Assembly (NCBI RefSeq): GCF_003589595.1
Contig: NW_020653200.1
Coordinates: forward strand, 2,855,955 to 2,919,954
Length of the DNA: 64,000 nucleotides
Direction of reading: 5' to 3'
Source: Hyposmocoma kahamanoa
Taxonomy: Eukaryota > Arthropoda > Insecta > Lepidoptera > Cosmopterigidae
Shown: piece by piece, positions 20,631-31,443 of the stretch
How positions within the stretch are numbered: the first letter of the stretch is position 1
Layout of the letters: each line of letters starts with the position of its first letter
Made by a program: the position numbers and the translations under genes
The notes under the pieces: model-generated
Told to the model about the DNA's origin: nothing
The model's input: the letters and a program-made list of their open reading frames with translations, nothing else
Database searches by the model: none

Positions 20631-22175
20631 CACACATCAAAAGTGTCTAGGGATCAAGTACGTTTAAGAGTATTGCTGCAATTAGGGTTAATTATATTAA
20701 CTTTTTTGTATCGCTATTGATACTTTTTAGTGAGTTTTAACATTTAAATAAGGAATATTGTTTAAAATTCGATAATAAGAAGAAAATCGATTGTCAATGT
20801 GGTTTTGTATAAAAATGAGTTATAGCGTTTTGACAAAATCATTACAATATCTGCATCGGAACCGAAACAATTTACATTATTATGGAGAGACGACATCATT
20901 TAACCCGAGAAGTGATGATGCGAGCCGTCGGAATGTTGGAAGCTGGTTCCAGGCAACGTGCTGTGGCTTTCACTCTTAACACTACACAGAGCGTCATAAG
21001 TCGCCTCTGGACGCGCTATCGCATGACGGGCAGCGTGGCCGAGCGACATGGAGGACGATCTCGCATCACGACTCGCAGACAGGGCCGGTATATCCAAAAT
21101 ACTGCTCGACGGAATCGTACCATGACCGCCATGATGTTGGTTACGAGGCTCCACGGCTCCTCAGGTTTGCTAATAAGCGATCAAACAATCCGAAATCGTT
21201 TACGTGAAGTGGGTCTGCGATCCCGAAGGCCGCTCAGAGTTCCACCTATTGCACCCTGCAATCGCAGGACCCGTTTACGATGGGCTCGCGAACACAGAAA
21301 CTGGGAGGAAGAAGACTGGCGCTATGTGTGCTTTTCGGATGAATCCCGCTTCGGTATGAGACCGGATACAAGACGTACTCGAGTTTGGAGAACATCTGGA
21401 CGTCATGAACGTTTGAGATATTGGCAGGAAGTTCATCCATATGGTGGGGGAACAATAATGATATGGGCCGGTATTTGGATCGGCGGAAGAACCGATCTCA
21501 TTTGGATCAGGGGTAACCTCAATGCTCAAGTTTACGCAGAGAGGATTGTTTCAGATGTTATCATCCCTTTGCGAGGCCAGTTGGGTGATTCATTTCAACT
21601 AATGCATGACAACGCACGTCCGCACACGGCTAGAGTCGTAACACGCATTCTTGCCGAAGCTCGTATCAACGTTCTGCCGTGGCCTGCTCAATCGCCAGAC
21701 CTCAATCCAATTGAGCACGCATGGGATATGCTTCAAAGAAGAGCTGTGCCGAGTATGCGTACCGTACATACTCTACAACAATATTTTGACTTGTTACAAA
21801 ACACATGGGCGGCCATTCCTCAAAGTGATTTTGATGAACTCATCTTAAGCATGCCAAATCGCTGTAATTGTGTGATTCGTGTTAATGGTGGAAATACAGA
21901 TTATTAATTTTCTTATCTTTACAATAAAAATGAGCAAAATCATCATTTTCGCCATTTTTTTGTCATTTAATTGACGCCGTTAATTTGAGTTTTTTCCCAC
22001 AATTTGCAAAAACATCAATTTTAGTTTATTTTTATTAAATATAGGGGTAAGCGGTTAAATAAAACATAAGCATTAAAGTAAGAAGTCGTCCTGGAAGACT
22101 GGATTTGGTAAATATTGCTTAAATAATTTTTATTTCAAAAATATTCACTTGATCCCTAGACACTTTTGATGTGTG
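20631..22175 (+). mobile_element. Complete Tc1-like transposon 1
   Basis: A 1545-bp element flanked by TA (20629-20630 and 22176-22177). The ends are perfect inverted repeats of 29 bases starting CACACATCAAAAGTGTCTAG and continuing to CAAGT. It encloses one intact transposase gene. Identical termini and an open frame suggest a recent, possibly active, copy. Confidence 0.92.
20882..21907 (+). CDS. Tc1-like DD34E transposase
   Basis: An uninterrupted 341-codon gene starting at ATG 20882 (MERRHHLTREVMM). Residues 1-110 form the paired-type helix-turn-helix DNA-binding region (TLNTTQSVISRLWTRYR, then SDQTIRNRLREVGL). The DDE core shows FSDESRF (first aspartate), MHDNARPHTA (second) and SPDLNPIEHAWD (glutamate), with 34 residues between the last two, the DD34E spacing of Tc1. 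The length is normal for the family. The enzyme cuts at the 29-bp ends and inserts into TA. No host function is implied. Confidence 0.95.
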   Translation: MERRHHLTREVMMRAVGMLEAGSRQRAVAFTLNTTQSVISRLWTRYRMTGSVAERHGGRSRITTRRQGRYIQNTARRNRTMTAMMLVTRLHGSSGLLISDQTIRNRLREVGLRSRRPLRVPPIAPCNRRTRLRWAREHRNWEEEDWRYVCFSDESRFGMRPDTRRTRVWRTSGRHERLRYWQEVHPYGGGTIMIWAGIWIGGRTDLIWIRGNLNAQVYAERIVSDVIIPLRGQLGDSFQLMHDNARPHTARVVTRILAEARINVLPWPAQSPDLNPIEHAWDMLQRRAVPSMRTVHTLQQYFDLLQNTWAAIPQSDFDELILSMPNRCNCVIRVNGGNTDY

Positions 22176-22385
22176 TATTTTGAAACAGGCGTTAAAACCT
22201 AAAACATGCTCTGAAAAATTTTTCGAAATGGCTCTTTCACCCTTTCTACAAAACACCGACGATGTATTTATATTTAAGAACATTTAGTTGAAAATTTAGT
22301 ATGGAACAGTTTATAATTAACAATAATGTGCCAGACAATGACACCAATACGATACCTGGTCTCAAACTAGGGAATTCCCTGTACT

Positions 22386-22640
22386 ATGTTTCATGAAACA
22401 GGCATCCAACTAATCCCCTCGTGGTGGCTGCTTCCAACTACGTCTCTCTCAGGAAACACCCGTACCGTGCTCATAGGTTCCGTCCACCCAGGGAAGTTTT
22501 CAACAACCCTACCATTCTCCCCACGTTACAGACTAACCAGATTGCAACACACACTCCACACGAAATGACCGTGCTCGCGGCGCGCGGCGGAGACGAAGAG
22601 CCCTAGGTCAGCGTGTACTCGGGCAGGTTCACTCCTACAG
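22386..22640 (+). pseudogene. Jockey-type LINE, 3' coding fragment
   Basis: The segment around VVAASNYVSLRKHPYRAHR and PREVFNNPTILPTLQTNQ, spread over shifting frames, matches the same region of the LINE at 49940-50080 in order (VVAASNY..LR.., REV..DP). It is the extreme C-terminus of a non-LTR retrotransposon, 5'-truncated. Confidence 0.6.
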
Positions 22641-22699
22641 CACGCCGCGCAGTGGCGGTCAAATTTTAGGGGCGGCTAATCGTGCCAAAAATTCACTGA

Positions 22700-22910
22700 T
22701 TATAATAAAATAAAATATAGAGATGTTACATATCTATAATGTAAAGTATAATCACTACATTACTACATATTATCAATACCGCAACTGTCTGTCTGTCTGT
22801 CTAGTTGCGATAAACTCGAAAAGTACTGAAAGGATTTTCTTGCGGTTTCCACCAATAGACAGAGTGATTCATGAGGAAGGTTTAAGTGTATAATTTATTT
22901 AGGTTTTGTG
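22700..22910 (+). repeat. GCGATAAACTC repeat (copy 2)
   Basis: It contains ATGTTACATATCTATAATGT, a TGTC microsatellite (22787-22801), TTGCGATAAACTCGAAAAGT and TTTCCACCAATAGACAGAG. It matches 14155-14275 in inverse orientation. It is non-coding. Confidence 0.55.
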
Positions 22911-23086
22911 TAAGTTGCCTGAAATATGACGATAAATGTTGAAGATGGCGAAAAAAATCAGATAAAGTAACAGAGATACCTATATCAAGTTAATGTTCTA
23001 GAAAAATATTCAAATTATTAAAAATGTTAAATAGTAAATTTCTGAATCGATTTCGACAAAAATTGGCAATAAAGTGAATTCATTAT

Positions 23087-23160
23087 AATTCACACGCACG
23101 CACGCGCACACACACGCACGCTCACACACATACACGCACACACACATACACGCGCGTGCA
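23087..23160. repeat. CA/CG-type microsatellite
   Basis: A 70-base run of CA, CG and CATA dinucleotides. The frame reading cysteine, valine and alanine through it is an artefact. Confidence 0.9.
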
Positions 23161-23389
23161 GCAAAATCTAAAATGTATATTTCATATTTAATACCGTTCC
23201 CACCATAGATCACAATAATATCGTTATAAGATTATTACAAATACGTAATAATATACGTAAGTTGTGTTAAATGTTGAGAGAGGACACGGATCCTGTCACA
23301 GGTTATACCTAGCTCAGATGTCAGGGACTTCATTATTATGTTGTAACAATTTTGTAACAATAAACATTATTAATATTATTTCAATAATG

Positions 23390-23470
23390 AAATGGGTTCA
23401 GAACCGTCAGCTTTTGTCCGGTGGCGCAGTCATGGCAATCAGCGGCCAACTGCTAAATCTGTTTTATAAA
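23390..23470 (+). repeat. LINE 3' tail fragment
   Basis: TCCGGTGGCGCAGTCATGGC and CAGCGGCCAACTGC match the 3' tail of the LINE at 50305-50350 (TCTGGTGGCGCAGTCAAGGC, CAGAGGCCAACTGC). It is likely the same family as 22386-22640. Confidence 0.5.
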
Positions 23471-23689
23471 AAAAATCCATGACCAGCAAAGCTACGAAAC
23501 TCCGGGGCACTACCAAGTAGACATGAGCGCCCCGCCGCGTTTTTCCTCGCGCCGCCGCCGCTGACAAATGCAATAAATGGCCGCGCCTTTCAGTTCGATC
23601 AGGCGCTCCGATCGTACGCACGCGCACGCTTCCGTATTGTATGTGCGAAAATGGCGACGCCAGAAAATGACTTTTCTAACATAAAACTT

Positions 23690-24190
23690 TTTTTTTTTAT
23701 AAAATGTAAGTTCGTATTTGACCTCAGTGAGATGTCACCTGATGGAAAGTAACTTTGCGGTCGACGATGGATGAATGCCTATTCACTATTGCCATGAAAA
23801 GGCCCAAGATAAAACGTTCAGAGAACAAGTATGCTGGCAGGGAATTCCACTCCATAACAGATCACCATATAAATGTGGAAGCGTAACGCTTCGCGCGAAT
23901 CTTTGGAATATCCACAACATAGAGGTGGAACCCAAGTCAACGCCTAGTCCCCCGGTGATGGAAAGGGGAAAGCGGAATTAAATCGTGTAATTCCATCGCA
24001 CATTCTCCGTGATATATCCTGTAAAATACCGATAACCTGGCAACTTTACGGCGGTGTTCAAGGCTCTGCAGCTTCGCCTCCACTAATTCGGAGCCACCTA
24101 TCTTCTTGGCACGGTTGTTAATTGAATCAAAGGTGGCCAGTTGGTTTGTAACAGAGCCGTCCTAAAGGTGGCAAAAGTACTCCATGCACG
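23690..24190 (-). pseudogene. Jockey-type LINE, 3' end
   Basis: On the minus strand it reads ATFDSINNRAKKIGGSELV, SLEHRRKVARLSVFYRIYHG and, after breaks, YVVDIPKIRAKRYA, EWNSLPAYLF and LGLF.AIVNRH. The final segments recur in the LINE end at 56872-57165, and the first recurs in the LINE at 29965-31857. This is the C-terminus of a non-LTR pol with its 3' untranslated tail toward 23690. It contains stops and is 5'-truncated. Confidence 0.75.
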
Positions 24191-24221
24191 TCCGGACTTG
24201 TGCTTAGTACAGATGAAGCAA

Positions 24222-24268
24222 CTGTCCCTATCTACCGACCCGAGATGTCCCTATCTACCGACCCGAGA
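24222..24268. repeat. 23-bp tandem duplication
   Basis: TGTCCCTATCTACCGACCCG plus AGA occurs twice head to tail within a GC-richer segment (24190-24420) of unknown origin. Confidence 0.85.
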
Positions 24269-24659
24269 GATAGGGTTTTCCGAAGAGACTACGGGCTCGA
24301 CGGTAAGACCAGGGTACAGCGGGCGACCGGGCCAAGCCCTCCGCCAGTGATACGCCTTTGCGGGCGTTTCTGGCGGACCCGGATTTGGGTATGGACTCGC
24401 TAGGGTTTGTGGTTAGCTGCAGAGACGGACATTTATTTTTTATTTTTAGTCGGTTTTGTTTATATTTCTTCATGAAAACGCGGAAAAATAATTGAAAACA
24501 ACGTAATTATAATATTTTTCATTATTACAAACTTTCTTTTTTTCGGCAGTTAAAATTATATGAATGTAAATAACATTAAGTACTTTAACATTATACTATG
24601 ATAGGACGATTTGGAACATTAATAAAGAAAGAGATGGCATTATACGGTTCAAAAAGCGT

Positions 24660-24890
24660 TATTTTTTTCCGCCAAGTTAGTCAGCGTTACTGTGTTCCAG
24701 TTTTGCAGGGTAAGGTAAGGGTGCTGGTGAAATTACAGGCACATGGGACTTGTCAACTTATGTCTCAGGGTGACGGGTATAGTGGCAGTGCCCCTCAGAT
24801 CTTTGCGATTTAATGCTCTGAGTGGCACTGTAACTGTTATGAACACGTGTGTAGTTTACCAACAGGCGCAAGACTTGTTCGTCCCATAAC
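24660..24890 (-). repeat. Dispersed 230-280-bp repeat (copy 3)
   Basis: Inverse-orientation relative of 6118-6395, recognisable by GACAAGTCCCATGTGCCTGT, GCCACTCAGAGC and the GAACAAGTC end. It is non-coding. Confidence 0.65.
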
Positions 24891-24937
24891 TTGATATTAT
24901 AAAAAAAAAATGCCGATTACAATTCGCATGGAAAGAC

Positions 24938-25224
24938 CATTGACTTACAAATAAATGGACGACGGGTCTAATACAAAAACCACGAAAAAAATGTCCCAAG
25001 TCAACCTATTTAAACGTAGTGACATGTAAAGGAATATGTAAAAGCTAAAACGTAGAATTTAAATTGTAATGTCATCGCAGTACTGTCTAATTTTGCTTGC
25101 TTCGCTGTCAGTCGAACAAATGAAGACTAAAGCGTGAATGACGCTCCGTATACGATTTTAACGCCCTATAAGTTCGGACACTTTTTAGCGCGGACCCGAC
25201 GTCCATATAATTGTAAGTCAATGG
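24938..25224. mobile_element. MITE of the CCATTGACTT family (copy 2)
   Basis: It begins CCATTGACTTACAAATAAAT and ends with TAATTGTAAGTCAATGG, an inverted repeat of about 25 bases. The interior matches 14519-14759 in inverse orientation but has about 45 extra bases near 25085-25130. Confidence 0.75.
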
Positions 25225-25229
25225 GAAAG

Positions 25230-26440
25230 ACGCAAAATTTTATACAGATATAGTTTATGTTTACGACGGAGTATCTTATAAAGAGACTCGTTTAGTGACA
25301 GGTCGACGTTTGCCTGAAAGGTCTCCATAAGATACACTAACGTCTTTGTTCTGCCTGGTGTCAGTTATAAGCGGTTATCCGTTATTAGTCTCACCATGTC
25401 TTAGCATATTAGGTATATTAATTTTCAAATCATTGTATGGTTTACTATTAATTATCTATCACGAATCATAATATCAATAATTATAGTGATCTCACCAAAA
25501 AATTGATATGAAAAATGGTCTAGTTTTCGTTCATTCTTTGTTTAGCTAATCCTAAATCAGTTAAGTTCAAAGAATTCTACAATAGGAAATTACTATTAAC
25601 CTGTAAAGATAACCATATGGTTGTTGCAGCATGTGAAAAAATATATTTTTTAGTTATTTAATTTAAGAAAAGGTGTTTCATAAACACAAACTGAGTTTTA
25701 TGTTTTTGGTCATGTAGGGAAAAAATTATTTTGTAATGTTACTTTTTATTTGTAACATTTTTAATAATGAGCCAAAAAAAAAAGGCTTTGTAGTCAATCA
25801 CTTACACATACTAACTGTCGCAGTTTGCATTTTTGTATTATAAAACAAGCCTCTTTGTAAAAAGGAGTATAAATTTTGGACGTACAATCATATCGGGGAT
25901 TCATTAGATTTCTTGAGTTATTAACACGCGACAGGTCCATGTGGAGCTGGCCGTGTGAAAAGCAGAGTATATCCATTCGTTTGGTCAGCGCAATCCATCA
26001 TTTAGAGCATATCATACAGCAAATGCATCTTTTATTTTAATCGATTGGTGAATCGATTTAAAAGTAACAAATACTAATGTCTGTAATGTTCTATCCTTTA
26101 AAATATTATAAGTACATCATCTTTACCAATGATCTGAGATTGTAATAAGTATATAAGTATTGATTGCAAATTTTGGCAAAATTTCACCTTCAGTTTGGTC
26201 CTAAAATGACAATTCCTCACAGTATTCAAATGATATTTTATTTCAGAATCTTCCATTCCATGTAATCAACATTTATTCATAATTTTCATGCAGTGTTATA
26301 CTGTATAATAGTAGCAGATAGATCCACAAAAAAGTAAGAAAGTTTATAAATAGAAAATTTCCTCGAGGGCCTTACCTTGGGGCGTCGTGCCCAGAATGCT
26401 GGCAACATTCCCCTTTGAAATTAAACTTATTCTTTGGCGG
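25230..26440. other. AT-rich intergenic, nothing recognised
   Basis: No coding signal, tRNA or repeat family recognised. The short frame at 25794-25976 has no motif. Confidence 0.3.
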
Positions 26441-26460
26441 AAATAACTTCCGACTTGTGG

Positions 26461-26980
26461 TCAGCGGAGGCTTCTACGAGGCGATCCGAAAGCTAGAAGT
26501 TTCACCTGTGGTCTCCAGGGACCCAGGATTTCAAAAGGCACAAAGCTGTAACACTGACTAAGGTTGGCGTATTTAAACTTTTTGCGGTTCTCGGCCACTC
26601 TGGCCACAGAACCTGTGCCGCCCACGCTTGCAAGGACACGGGAGGGGGCTACAGTGTCCACACAGGTTGCGTCCCAAGCTTCCATGGATCGATAGTCATA
26701 CCGTCAGCCCTCTTACTGTTACTACGACTGATGCCAGTGGGCTCGAAAACTGCCAGTGCTGTTGAGTGTTGCGTGTCGGGATATGAGGCCAGCGCTTCGA
26801 GTACACGAGAGCTGCCTCGATCAGAGGCAGACAGCTAGTATGAGGGAAACACCATCTAATAACGGGCCGATGTTGGCCGAGAGTAGTGCCTGTAGCCAAT
26901 ACCCAGATTCCTTTAAAGGTGGCTATGAGACGAGCCCTTTCTCTAAGGTCGCTGGCAGAGTGTATTATAAGTTTTATTTC
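26461..26980 (-). pseudogene. LINE pol C-terminal fragment
   Basis: On the minus strand, RADGMTIDPWKLG leads, after a frame break, into EAWDATCVDTVAPSRVLAS, VARVAENRKKFKYANL and YSFVPFEILGPW. This ordered pattern (WDATCVDT, then KY..L, then F.P...LGPWGP) is familiar from C-termini of arthropod non-LTR retrotransposons. The fragment is GC-richer than its flanks and has no flanking domains. The clade is uncertain. Confidence 0.55.
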
Positions 26981-26989
26981 TAAACTTTA

Positions 26990-27780
26990 ATCCAAGCTTA
27001 ATTATTTTTTTACAGAGAGAAGTGAGGTTGATCTGAATAGCGTTGCCCTTCAACTAAGTGTTCTTCAGCGATGTTACCAAGACCGAAATACTTAGCATTA
27101 AGGATAATTTAAGAAAAAATGGCATCAATTAATTACTGCTTGACATTTGGAGGTGGTCTCATTTTTCACCCAAGGCTTTATTAACCTTTATGTGAGATTT
27201 AAATTTAAAGCGGCACATCGCATTATGTGGGATTTTTCAAAACGGCCAATCATCTGTGTTAGTAATTTTTTTCTAGTAAAATGAATTTAATAGGACGCTT
27301 CTGAATGCTTTTGCAGACGCAATACTACAAAAAAGTTGCCTAATTAACAGCAATTTATAAATAAAAAACATATAAATCATCGCTTCTTAAAACTTTTGGG
27401 CTATATGAATGTATGTGAACCAACTTTCATTATTTATCTGCTGAAGTTGCACTTTGTGCGCACTGGCAATTGACAAGATTAAAATGAATCCTCTTTATAA
27501 CAATTATAACTGTAACACGGTAATCATGCTCGGGTTGTTGCCCTCTCTTTTGATTTGGGCAAATCCCATTATATTATCCCCGCAGGATTTTCTTGTTGAG
27601 CTGTTACAGTAATTTTGTACAAGTTGCTGCTATAAATATAATTAAAATTCAGCACTCCACGAAAAATTTCGCCATCATTTCGCATTGCATTTTTCTTTGT
27701 GAACTATAGCCGCAATGCCAATATCACCAAAAGCAATTACAATGTCGCTATCGAGTTCACAGGTTTCCACGATTGTTACA
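26990..27780. other. AT-rich intergenic, nothing recognised
   Basis: No supportable feature seen. Confidence 0.3.
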
Positions 27781-27828
27781 TATTGGAAATGAAACTATTT
27801 TTTTCACATTTAAATCGCGTGTTATATA

Positions 27829-28052
27829 TCGACAGTGAACATTTGAAACGTCGTAAGGAATACTTTGTCGTAATGGAAAATGTTCCTTAGTACAAAAAGT
27901 CGCTTACGACATTTCGAAATTCGATACATCGTTGAAATTATTACCCTTATATTGACGGTGGAAATTTGAAATGTCCTAAGAGACATTTGTCGTAAGGTCA
28001 TTTTCATTTACGACAAAATGTCCCTTACGTTATTTCAAATTTCCACCATCGA
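27829..28052. mobile_element. 224-bp MITE nested in Penelope copy d
   Basis: It begins TCGACAGTGAACATTTGAAA and ends with the inverse of TCGATGGTGGAAATTTGAAA. The interior repeats TTTGAAAT..C.TAAG and its inverse several times, so it can fold extensively. Flanking bases are TATA/TATG, suggesting a TA target. Confidence 0.6.
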
Positions 28053-28125
28053 TATGTATTTGTTTTTTCAAACAAACCAACATTTCGGGTATTTTATTGG
28101 TCTCATTGTCACGGTTAAGTCTATG

Positions 28126-28291
28126 CACGCGGCGTATTTTTTACGCGTGTATGACGCGCATTAACGCGATTGGAACGACGTTCAGTCGCAGCCGGGGAAC
28201 TTTTGCATGCGTTCTTATTGAGCCTCTACGGCGCCGTAAACGCGCGTTCGTGAAACGAGTCTTGTACCCCCGGTAAAAAATACGCCTCGTG
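28126..28291. mobile_element. 166-bp MITE nested in Penelope copy d
   Basis: CACGCGGCGTATTTTTTACG at the left and CGGTAAAAAATACGCCTCGT (then G) at the right form a 20-base inverted repeat. The interior is CpG-rich and non-coding. Confidence 0.65.
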
Positions 28292-28349
28292 TAAAGGTTC
28301 TAAAGGGCCTGAAACGAAAAAAAATGGTTTTCTTTTCAATAGGTACAAT

Positions 28350-29690
28350 CATGGTACAATGTCGATGGTAAAATAATAAACATTAAATAAAGTTCAAAAG
28401 TCACTTGTTACAAAACCGTCTTCCATTTAGCATTACTACGGTATTTCAAAATTAAAACAAAAATTTACAACAAACAGTAAAGAATCAATGAACACGATGA
28501 ACAAGAAATCATTGCGTTACCTACATTCAATAAAAAAAATCTTTGGGCCCCTTAAAATTATTATTTATGCGAAATATTTGAATATTTGTTAAAGTCGGTT
28601 TTCAAAATGGCCACCATGGTTTGCCAGATTTGACGATTTTCCGCGAAAAAAGTCATTAGATTAAACTATCTATGATCTGGCAGTATGGCCAATTAGAGGC
28701 CTTAGCCTGTCCCGAAGCACGACAAACGTTATTTATGTAACATTTCTAGGACTGGGCCAGTTTTCCTATTATAATATAGGTATTATATTGTTGTTTGAGG
28801 CTCCGTAAGTCGACAACAAAGCACCCTCGGTATAAAAAAATCAATATACAAATAACATCAAACAGTTGGTGGCAATCAAGGTGATACAAATCCAAAGAAA
28901 TCAATAACCTCGATATTACCAGTGGCATTAGTTATGTTTGTCAACAACCTAATCGTTTAATATGTGGGAACTATTAAGTATAATTAAATCGCCGAAAATA
29001 TGACAGCAGTCACTACGTCAATACCAATCTAGTGGACAATGTGATCAAAAATAATATTGAAAGAAAATTGTTAGTTGGCCCATAATTTCGTGCAATTTTT
29101 GTCATTAAGTAACTTTAAACGAAAAAAGAAGTAACTTTACTGTTCATCCAAATGCAAATTTCATCACGATGTTTTCTTCATAATTATACATAGCAACATT
29201 CCGCCACGAGAATTCGATCCGTTGTCGCCGATATCGCCACTCTTATGTTACATATCTCGGATTTAATATTACGCGGAAGGGTTACTTTTAAAACTGTTCG
29301 CAACTCGTAAAATTCAATCATAATTGTCTACTTTCATTACATTGATCACGTGGTCTCCGTAGGGGTCTCATTTATATCATCTCCAAACAAATACAGTATA
29401 TTCTGCTCGTGGACCTATAATTACTTCTTCGATAGAGGCTTTTTCATTAGGTAATCCTAGGGAATTTGCACAGTTTATCAATTTCGCTGTATATTGTCGT
29501 CTGTACGTATCGTAAAAGGCAAAAATATTACATCCAACTGTGATAATTTCTACAGGTCGTCGGTATACATTTTCTGTTTTTACATTCAGGTCTTCGAGTT
29601 CATTTTCCTTTGGAGCCAATCCACATTCAACGGCGCTTATCTATCTTTATTTCACAATTGTGGGATATGTCCTAGGCTTTGTAACCTTTA
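28350..29690. other. Intergenic, nothing recognised
   Basis: AT-rich sequence without supportable genes. Frames near 28746 and 29377-29619 have no recognised motif. Confidence 0.3.
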
Positions 29691-29979
29691 TTTGGGCATT
29701 TCTCTTAGAAGGGCTAAGTTCTCTGACTTCAATGGTCGATTTTTTTTATTTCAGGAAAATCATTGAGCGGGAAGGAAAAGGAACTCATACTTACATAAGA
29801 TTTGATTTGGGGAACTAGATTATTAACAGTTAATGAATGACATATTTGATCCACCGAATTATATTCTCACCGAAATCAGGATAATATAACAAAAGGCATA
29901 ATTTTTGTGTAAAAGATTATGAAAAAGACAACAAACATATTCAATAATCTACATAAACACTAATTCCGAGTCACCTACA

Positions 29980-30824
29980 ATCCTCTTTGCACGCTTGTCA
30001 ATTGAATCCAAGGTGGCCAGTGCGTATGTATCATTGATATGCAGCAGAAAGAGAGTTGCGGACAGTACGGAACCCTGAGGATCTATCGCCCGATGTTCCG
30101 AAGAGTAGCCTTCTAAGACCACGAGTGGTCTTAGAAGGTTTCGATTCGAGATCGAACGTTCACTTAAGAAATCGGAAACCCAATTGCAAAGGTCAGAGGG
30201 AAGTCCATAAGAGGGAAGCTTGCTTAAAAGGTTTGCATGCCAGACCCTGTCAAAGGCTTTACAAATATCTAAAGACACTGCAAGGGCTTCGCCATGTCTT
30301 TCTATAGCCTCGTTCCATAGATGAGATTCGTACACAAGAAGTTCCTCAGTAGATCGACCTCGTAGAATTCCCTACTGGCGATCACTGAGGAGGTCGTTGT
30401 ATTCAAGATACGACAGGAGACAGTTATTAAGTACACGTTTCATAGCCTTGCAGAGTATGGAGGTCGCTTAGATAGGTCGATAGTTGATAGGGTCAGCTCT
30501 GCTTCCTTTTTTAGGCACAGGTTGCACGTTTGCAAGCTTCCACGACCTGACGCGATACAAGCGTGTGAGAACAGGAGACAACTCTGGCGCATAGTTACGC
30601 AGGACTATTACTGGAATCCTATCTAGCCCGCTGGCTTCATTCACGTCTAAACTTCGCAGAGTTCTGAGTATCTCTTTTTGGCGTATGCGAACTGGCACCA
30701 TACTGCTGCCAGCGTGACGTAAAGAAGGTGGTAGGTTCCCTGCGGCATCTAGACGTGAATTTTCTGCAATAGACTGAAGCAAACAGATTCGTCTTCTCTT
30801 TCGCAGTATGAGCCAGCGAGCCAT
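29980..30824 (-). pseudogene. LINE reverse transcriptase, truncated before its catalytic YADD box
   Basis: The first part (30824-30468) has LRSLDVNEASGLDRIPVIVL and the PVPKKGSRADPINYRPI box. A stop or shift follows. The second part (30335-29949) has AVSLDICKAFDRVWHANLL and PQGSVLSATLFLLHIND. Immediately after IND the frame jumps to ATLDSIDKRAKRIVGDSEL, a segment that belongs to the far C-terminus, so the YADD active site and thumb are deleted. This copy cannot reverse-transcribe. Confidence 0.8.
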
Positions 30825-30909
30825 CCGACCTCAACACAGTTGATAAGGAACTTGGTAAGGAAGGGCGGCAAAAGTTTGATTCGACCGCCTTGGCAAGGGA
30901 TCAAAAAGA

Positions 30910-31443
30910 CTAGCTGCCTGCTGGAAAAGAGGCAAGTTTGGCTCCTATGCGGCGCACATGGTCAAACTTTGCCCTGCGTAACATTCTTCTGCACTTCTTG
31001 GCGGCCTTATTAAAAACTGTGTTCAGATTCCGAGTACTCGGAGCTTTGCGCAGTCGAGCATCTGCCCAAGCTTGGTATGTCGACTGTTTTTGTGCTTCAG
31101 CACGACTACAGTCAGCGCTAAACCAAGGACGAGTTTGGGGTCCATTGAGTACATCAGAGTAAGGTATGTAATATTCCATACCTAAACACAAGATCTCGAC
31201 TACAGCATCAGCACAGCTCGACGATATATATAAAAAATGGCGCATTTCATCCCAATCTGCTAACCTGTATCGCCACAGCCGTCTCGTACCACTAGGACCC
31301 TGTTTCCAGGTAGTAGGTAGACCCCTTCGATATTCAAATACAGCCCTCTGATGTTGGTGAGGTGCACTTTTAATGGGAGGACGTGCAACCGCTGTGAAAA
31401 AATTATTCAATCCGGTTGCCAACCGGCAAGGTGGAGGCGGCAT
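30910..31443 (-). pseudogene. LINE endonuclease C-terminus and linker to RT
   Basis: A 177-codon frame. Residues around EILCLGMEYYIPYSD, RPWFSADCSRAEAQKQ and KKCRRMLRRAKFDHVRRIGA match the conserved linker between the endonuclease and reverse transcriptase of Jockey-clade elements. The catalytic endonuclease part lies upstream and is not intact. Confidence 0.75.

Larger units (their letters stand above)
20488..22260. mobile_element. 226-bp MITE split by a Tc1 transposon
   Basis: GTCGGTTTTTGTAGAAAGGG (from 20488) and the complement of a matching segment ending at 22260 form inverted repeats of about 55 bases, both continuing to GAAAAATTTTTCAG. Removing the Tc1 element (20631-22175) leaves a small non-coding MITE. 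It lies just outside the Gypsy remnant. Confidence 0.7.
27785..28345. mobile_element. Penelope palindrome (copy d) with two nested MITEs
   Basis: The pieces are 27785-27828 (GGAAATGAAACTATTTTTTT to AAATCGCG), 28053-28125 (TGTTTTTTCAAACAAACC to CACGGTTAAG) and 28292 onward (AAAGGGCCTGAAACG). They follow the order of copy c but are separated by two unrelated inverted-repeat elements. The copy is diverged and lacks its outer right end. Confidence 0.65.

Noticed and set aside
23010..23213. Cysteine-rich small protein
   Set aside because: It is translation of a CA/CG microsatellite.
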